Part shown: positions 60,496 to 64,000 of the stretch, one piece after another
Layout of the letters: each line of letters begins with the position of its first letter
Position numbering within the stretch: position 1 is the stretch's first letter
Assembly (NCBI RefSeq): GCF_026341125.1
Contig: NZ_JAPEOR010000002.1
Coordinates: 1,178,001-1,242,000 of the forward strand
Source of the DNA: Streptomyces sp. NBC_01142
Lineage (GTDB): Bacteria > Actinomycetota > Actinomycetes > Streptomycetales > Streptomycetaceae
Direction: 5' to 3'
DNA: 64,000 nt
Translations under genes and position numbers: made by a program
Notes under the pieces: model-generated
Databases searched by the model: none
What the model was told of the DNA's origin: nothing
Seen by the model: only the letters and a program-made list of their open reading frames with translations

Positions 60496-61328
60496 TTGGG
60501 GGCTCCAGAAGTGTGGTGGGAGGACCAGGGGTCGGTGACCGTGTGCGAGACGTGGACCCGAAGGCCCCAGCCGTGCCGGTCGGAAATCTCGTCGAGCTGG
60601 GCGGCGGCCTGCTCGCACCAGGGCCATTCGGTGGCCCAGTGGGCGGCGTCGATCAGCCCCAGCGGTGACTGCTGTACCGCCTCCGACGCCGGGTGGTGGC
60701 GCAGGTCGGCGGTGAGGAAGGCGTCCACGCCGGACGCGCGTACGGCGTCGAAGAGGCTGTCGCCGGAACCGCCGCTGACCGCGACCGTACGGACGACGGC
60801 GTCGGGGTCGCCCGCGATGCGGATGCCCTGCGCGGTGGCGGGCAGCCGCTCGGCGGCGCGTGCCGCGAATTCCCGCAGCGTGAGCGGGTGGTCGAGCTCG
60901 CAGATGCGGCCCAGGCCGAGGCGGCCCTTCGGATCGGCGGGGTCCGGCACGAGGGGGCGTACGACCCGGATGTCCAGGGCGCCCGCGAGGGCGTCGGAGA
61001 CGCCGGGGTCTGCGGTGTCGGCGTTGGTGTGCGCGACATGCAGGGCGATGTCGTGCTTGATCAGGGTGTGCACGACGCGGCCCTTGAAGTGGGAGGCCGC
61101 GACAGTCGTCGTACCGCGCAGATAGAGCGGGTGGTGGGTGACGATCAGCTGGGCACCGAGCGAGATCGCCTCGTCGGCGATCTCCTGGACGGGGTCCACA
61201 GCGAACAGGACCCGGGTGATCTCGGCGTCGAGCTCACCGCAGACCGTGCCGACGGCGTCCCACTGCTCGGCCCGCTCGGGGGGCCACAGGGCGTCGAGCG
61301 CGGCGAGGACTTCAGACAGACGGGGCAC
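60492..61328 (-). CDS. Nif3-like dinuclear metal-centre hexameric protein
   Basis: The 278-residue protein is of the NIF3 family. Metal ligands appear in VTHHPLYLRG near residue 70 and HWATEWPW near residue 245; AVSGGSGDSLFD is also conserved. The family is thought to be a GTP cyclohydrolase-like or phosphohydrolase scaffold and its role is not settled. The start is GTG 61328. It leads the operon nif3 / zinc-ribbon / RNase HI-phosphatase, all overlapping by a few bases. Confidence 0.92.
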   Translation of the reverse strand: MPRLSEVLAALDALWPPERAEQWDAVGTVCGELDAEITRVLFAVDPVQEIADEAISLGAQLIVTHHPLYLRGTTTVAASHFKGRVVHTLIKHDIALHVAHTNADTADPGVSDALAGALDIRVVRPLVPDPADPKGRLGLGRICELDHPLTLREFAARAAERLPATAQGIRIAGDPDAVVRTVAVSGGSGDSLFDAVRASGVDAFLTADLRHHPASEAVQQSPLGLIDAAHWATEWPWCEQAAAQLDEISDRHGWGLRVHVSHTVTDPWSSHHTSGAPN

Positions 61329-61390
61329 GGGGAAAGGCTACCTTCCGTCCGTGCCCCGCAGGCCCTCGCTCACCTGCCGACTTGCTTCAC

Positions 61391-61449
61391 CGGGCAGCTG
61401 CCCGTCCCGGTGCCGCCCCCGTTGCTCGGGGTGCCCGATTTCGGGCACC
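61391..61449. promoter_or_regulatory. Two palindromes upstream of the 61587 gene
   Basis: CGGGCAGCTGCCCG (61391-61404) and GGTGCCCGATTTCGGGCACC (61430-61449) are perfect inverted repeats in the divergent region between the Nif3 gene and the gene at 61587. They share the GGGCA/TGCCC core and may be binding sites for one factor or hairpins. Confidence 0.45.
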
Positions 61450-61586
61450 GGCATCCCCCTGAGCACAATTGCCGCTTTCCTCTCAGGCGAACCCGGACAT
61501 GGCCACCCTTATGTGTGAAGAGGTGTGTCTCGTGTTGTTCGGCAGGAAGTGCGAAACCATGCTTCATGGCCGGAGGTGACGTGCCG

Positions 61587-62831
61587 ATGACAGCCTGTGC
61601 CATCGAGACCGCCGCAGAGGACGGGTCGGAGGACGGTGCCGTGGGGAGTGCGCGGAGTACGGGGAGCACGACGTTCACGATCACTGTGGGCGGCGCCTAT
61701 GCGGCCCGGCTGGCCGGAGAGGGCGAGGCACTGTTCCCGGAACGGTGGACCCTCGACGGGCCCGAGCCCTATGCCGTGCCGCTGCCGCTCGACCAGCCGG
61801 AGGAGCGCGAGGCCCAGGTGCTGCCGCTGACCGACGGGCGGGTGCTGATCCGGCGGCGGGTGGCGGGACGGCACACCTTCTCCCTGCTGTACCCGACGGG
61901 GCCGGGGACGGGCGAACTGCCGCTCGGCGGGATCGAGGCCGCGGAAGTGACCCTGCTTCCGCCCTCCCCGGACGGCCTGAGCGCCTACGCGCTGGCGCCG
62001 GGCGCGCAGTCCACCTCGATCTGGCTGGTGGCGGGCGGGGCGTTCGGCCCTGAGCATGTCGCCGAGGTGCCGGGGCGCTGCTCCGGCGGGGTGTGGCTGG
62101 ACCGTACGGGGCGGATACTCGCCCTCGACGTGCAGTTGGACGCCGGGCCGGGCGGCGGGCCGGTGAAGGCGGTCGCGGTGGATCTGGGGCGGGACGGTGA
62201 GGTGACGCCGCTGCTGCAGATCACGGAGGACAGCGACGACCGGCTGCTGCTGGCGGACCCCGACAGCGGCCTGTTGCTCGTACGGTCGAACGCGCCCGGT
62301 CACGACCGGCTGGGGTGGGGGGTCGTGGGAAGCCTGCGGCCGGTGCGCTTCCCCGACTGCCTGCGGCTCGCGGACTGCGCGGTGACGCCGTTCGCCGTGC
62401 AGCCCGGGCAGGTGCTGATGCCGGAGAGCTGTGCAGTGGCGCTGCGGATCGACGGGGCGGCGGGCAGCTGGCTGGGCGTATGGCGTCCCGCACTGCGGCG
62501 CCTGCATCAACTGGTCGCACCCGAAGGATGGTTGGCGGGGGCCGGGCTGTGGAGCCGGGAAGGCGTCCTGCATCTGCCGTACGCGACCGCCGCGGTGCCG
62601 TGCGGGGTGGCGCTGCTCGAAGGACCGGAGGACGCATGCGTATCGGATGTGATCACCGATCCGCAGATGACCGCCGAGCCGCAGTTGATCACGGAACCAC
62701 AGGTGATCACGGAACCGGCACAAGTGGAACGCGCTGGTGGGGAACCGTCCGGCGACACCGGGAGTCCTGTTGTGTGCAGGCCCGTTCCTTTGCAGCAGGC
62801 ACCTCTCACCGGCCGCACGGCCCCTGGTTAA
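61587..62831 (+). CDS. Hypothetical protein, possible beta-propeller-like
   Basis: The 414-residue protein starts at MTACAIETAAED or at a GTG two codons upstream; GGAGG lies 4-10 bases away. It shows repeated beta segments (RVLIRRRVAGRHTFSLLYP, GLSAYALAPGAQSTSIWLV, GGVWLDRTGRILALDVQL) that resemble blades of a WD40/PQQ-like propeller, without clear catalytic residues. The C-terminal 60 residues contain four related units (DPQMTAEPQ, LITEPQ, VITEPA) from repeat expansion. There is no signal peptide, so it is cytoplasmic. Function is unknown. Confidence 0.75.
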   Translation: MTACAIETAAEDGSEDGAVGSARSTGSTTFTITVGGAYAARLAGEGEALFPERWTLDGPEPYAVPLPLDQPEEREAQVLPLTDGRVLIRRRVAGRHTFSLLYPTGPGTGELPLGGIEAAEVTLLPPSPDGLSAYALAPGAQSTSIWLVAGGAFGPEHVAEVPGRCSGGVWLDRTGRILALDVQLDAGPGGGPVKAVAVDLGRDGEVTPLLQITEDSDDRLLLADPDSGLLLVRSNAPGHDRLGWGVVGSLRPVRFPDCLRLADCAVTPFAVQPGQVLMPESCAVALRIDGAAGSWLGVWRPALRRLHQLVAPEGWLAGAGLWSREGVLHLPYATAAVPCGVALLEGPEDACVSDVITDPQMTAEPQLITEPQVITEPAQVERAGGEPSGDTGSPVVCRPVPLQQAPLTGRTAPG

Positions 62832-62958
62832 ACTCTCGGGCCGGGGCTGCGCAGCCGCACCGGCCGGAGGCCGGTGACGGTGTCGTGGGTGATGCGGTGC
62901 GTGGGTGTTGCGGGCCCTGTGACACGTAATCAGCGATCACGACGGGGTGACTTCCCAC

Positions 62959-63132
62959 ATGTCTGAAGCCCGAACCGACACGACCCGGACGCGTCCGCAG
63001 CCTGCGGCCGCGGACCGGGGCGAAGCCGGCGGCGCCGGAAAGCACCGGGGCGGTGCGGCCACGACGGAGGACTCGACGACTCCCTCGCACGGCAGGCACC
63101 GGCGTCCGGGAGAGGTAGGCAGCGGCTCCTGA
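62959..63132 (+). CDS. Small disordered protein with HGRHRRP motif
   Basis: The 57-residue peptide begins MSEARTDTTRTRPQPAAA; an upstream GTG four codons earlier is possible. It is rich in Thr, Gly, Arg and Glu, likely disordered, and ends with HGRHRRPGEVGS. Small proteins with this C-terminal motif are conserved in streptomycetes as I recall. A strong terminator follows it. Confidence 0.5.
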   Translation: MSEARTDTTRTRPQPAAADRGEAGGAGKHRGGAATTEDSTTPSHGRHRRPGEVGSGS

Positions 63133-63154
63133 CGGGGGCGGCTGGGCAGGAGGT

Positions 63155-63191
63155 GAAGGGGCCGCCACGGCGAGGCTGTGGCGGCCCCTTC
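63155..63191. terminator. Bidirectional terminator between the small gene and the SDR gene
   Basis: GAAGGGGCCGCCAC pairs perfectly with 63178-63191 (14 bp) around a 9-base loop. It lies between convergent transcripts, so it can serve both. Confidence 0.9.
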
Positions 63192-63207
63192 GCGTACTGC
63201 CCCTGTG

Positions 63208-64000
63208 TCACTGGCCGCGCTTGAGGCCCAGGACTTCCGCCGCCGCGAAGGTCTCGTTCGGCGGCCGGTCCGCGTAGTACGGAGTGATCGCCTCGTCCAG
63301 TTCGTCGAAGGTGAACGTCTCCTTCGCCGTGTCGAACTGCGCCACCACCTTGGGCCGTTCGACGATCGCGACCATGCCGCCGTGCACGACGAGCAGCTGG
63401 CCGTTGACCCTGGCCGCCGCCGGCGAGGCCAGGTAGCCCACCAGCGGGGCGACATGCTCCGGCGCCAGCGGGTCGAGCCGTCCGGACTCCGGCTCCTGGA
63501 ATCCCGCGAACACGTCCTCGGTCATCCGGGTCCGGGCGCGCGGGCAGATCACATTGGCCGTCACCCCGTACTTGGCCAGCGCCAGCGCAGTGGACGTGGT
63601 CAGGCCGACGATGCCGCCCTTGGCAGCCGCGTAGTTCGGCTGGCCGGCCGAGCCTGCCAGGAACGCCTCGGACGAGGTGTTGACGATCCGGCCGTAGACC
63701 GGCGCACCACAGGCCTTGGAGCGCTCGCGCCAGTGGACGGAGGCGAAGTGGGTGGTGTTGAAGTGGCCCTTGAGGTGGACGCGGATCACCGAGTCCCACT
63801 CGCTCTCGGTCATCGAGAAGACCATCCGGTCGCGCAGGATGCCCGCGTTGTTGATCAGGATGTCGAGCTTGCCGTAGCCGGCGACGGCCAGTTCGACGAG
63901 ATCGCGGGCCTGCTCGAAGTCGGCGACGTCGCCCTGGTGGGCGACGGCGGAGCCGCCCGCCGCGCGGATTTCCTCGGCGACCTCCTCGGCCGGGGTGGCC
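63208..64000 (-). CDS. SDR-family dehydrogenase (N-terminus cut by window edge)
   Basis: About 263 residues are visible from the right window edge to the stop at 63208; the start lies outside. Recognisable are NNAGILRD, then NTSSEAFLAGSAGQPNYAAA with the catalytic Ser and YxxxK (YAAAK), and the C-terminal VVHGGMVAIVERP. The sequence with a long C-terminal tail (EVLGLKRGQ) resembles (3R)-hydroxyacyl-CoA dehydrogenases of the multifunctional-enzyme-2 type found in actinobacterial lipid or steroid breakdown, which is a tentative assignment. Confidence 0.88.
   Translation of the reverse strand, partial: ATPAEEVAEEIRAAGGSAVAHQGDVADFEQARDLVELAVAGYGKLDILINNAGILRDRMVFSMTESEWDSVIRVHLKGHFNTTHFASVHWRERSKACGAPVYGRIVNTSSEAFLAGSAGQPNYAAAKGGIVGLTTSTALALAKYGVTANVICPRARTRMTEDVFAGFQEPESGRLDPLAPEHVAPLVGYLASPAAARVNGQLLVVHGGMVAIVERPKVVAQFDTAKETFTFDELDEAITPYYADRPPNETFAAAEVLGLKRGQ

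Noticed and set aside
1..64000. CRISPR array, tRNA genes or origin of replication
   Set aside because: No regularly spaced repeats with unique spacers, no cloverleaf-like sequence and no DnaA-box cluster were recognised by reading.

Overview
The window looks like chromosomal DNA from a Streptomyces species. GC content is very high, GTG/TTG starts and ATGA, GTGA or TAATG overlaps are common, and the gene content is actinomycete-typical: AfsR-like regulator, F420:NADP oxidoreductase, LAXTG-type surface protein, HtaA heme proteins, EfeUOB, and a fused RNase HI/histidine phosphatase. No tRNA, rRNA operon, CRISPR array or prophage structural gene is recognisable. One structural RNA gene, rnpB, lies on the minus strand at about 52650-53070.

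Layout. From 1 to 17.5 kb there is a mixed chromosomal segment: four MFS transporters, a TetR-controlled drug-efflux pair with a perfect operator, panB, a DrrAB-type ABC exporter, a large AfsR-family regulator, an M50 protease, an F420 reductase and map. From 17.5 to 30 kb lies a coherent iron and heme assimilation locus: heme oxygenase, two HtaA-domain surface proteins, the HmuTUV heme ABC transporter and the EfeOBU ferrous/heme iron system. Iron-box (DmdR/IdeR-like) palindromes stand before each of three transcription units. From 30 to 45.4 kb are ordinary genes: a primase/polymerase-like protein, TetR, dimethylargininase, an Rsm22-like methyltransferase, transporters, oxidoreductases, a PhoD phosphatase, PhzF, and an orphan hydroxymethylbilane synthase preceded by a frameshifted MazG-like relic.

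The most interesting region is 45.6-52.65 kb. It is bounded by a 27-bp exact direct repeat whose right copy is the 3' end of rnpB, so it is best read as a genomic island inserted at rnpB. Its cargo is a graspetide (omega-ester peptide) biosynthetic cluster: an HTH/TPR regulator and a duplicated-motif protein on the minus strand, then, divergently, two small proteins, a precursor peptide with a Thr-rich/Asp-rich C-terminal core, an ATP-grasp ligase, a PIMT-like O-methyltransferase and a DUF6087-like protein. The operon starts behind a nested stem-loop leader that abuts the ribosome binding site. An intact IS110-family recombinase sits at the rnpB-proximal end. No integrase is left inside the island.

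From 53 to 64 kb the chromosome resumes: a TetR/MerR divergent pair, an RNB ribonuclease, yaaA, a KDPG-type aldolase, the Nif3 / zinc-ribbon / RNase HI-phosphatase operon (with an apparent CTG start), an unknown 414-residue protein, and an SDR dehydrogenase cut by the right edge.

How the genes work together. In the iron locus, HtaA proteins probably take heme at the cell surface and pass it to HmuT, HmuUV imports it and heme oxygenase opens the ring, while EfeB/EfeO/EfeU recover free iron. In the graspetide cluster the ATP-grasp enzyme should make side-chain esters in the precursor and the methyltransferase should then convert an Asp to a methyl ester and aspartimide.
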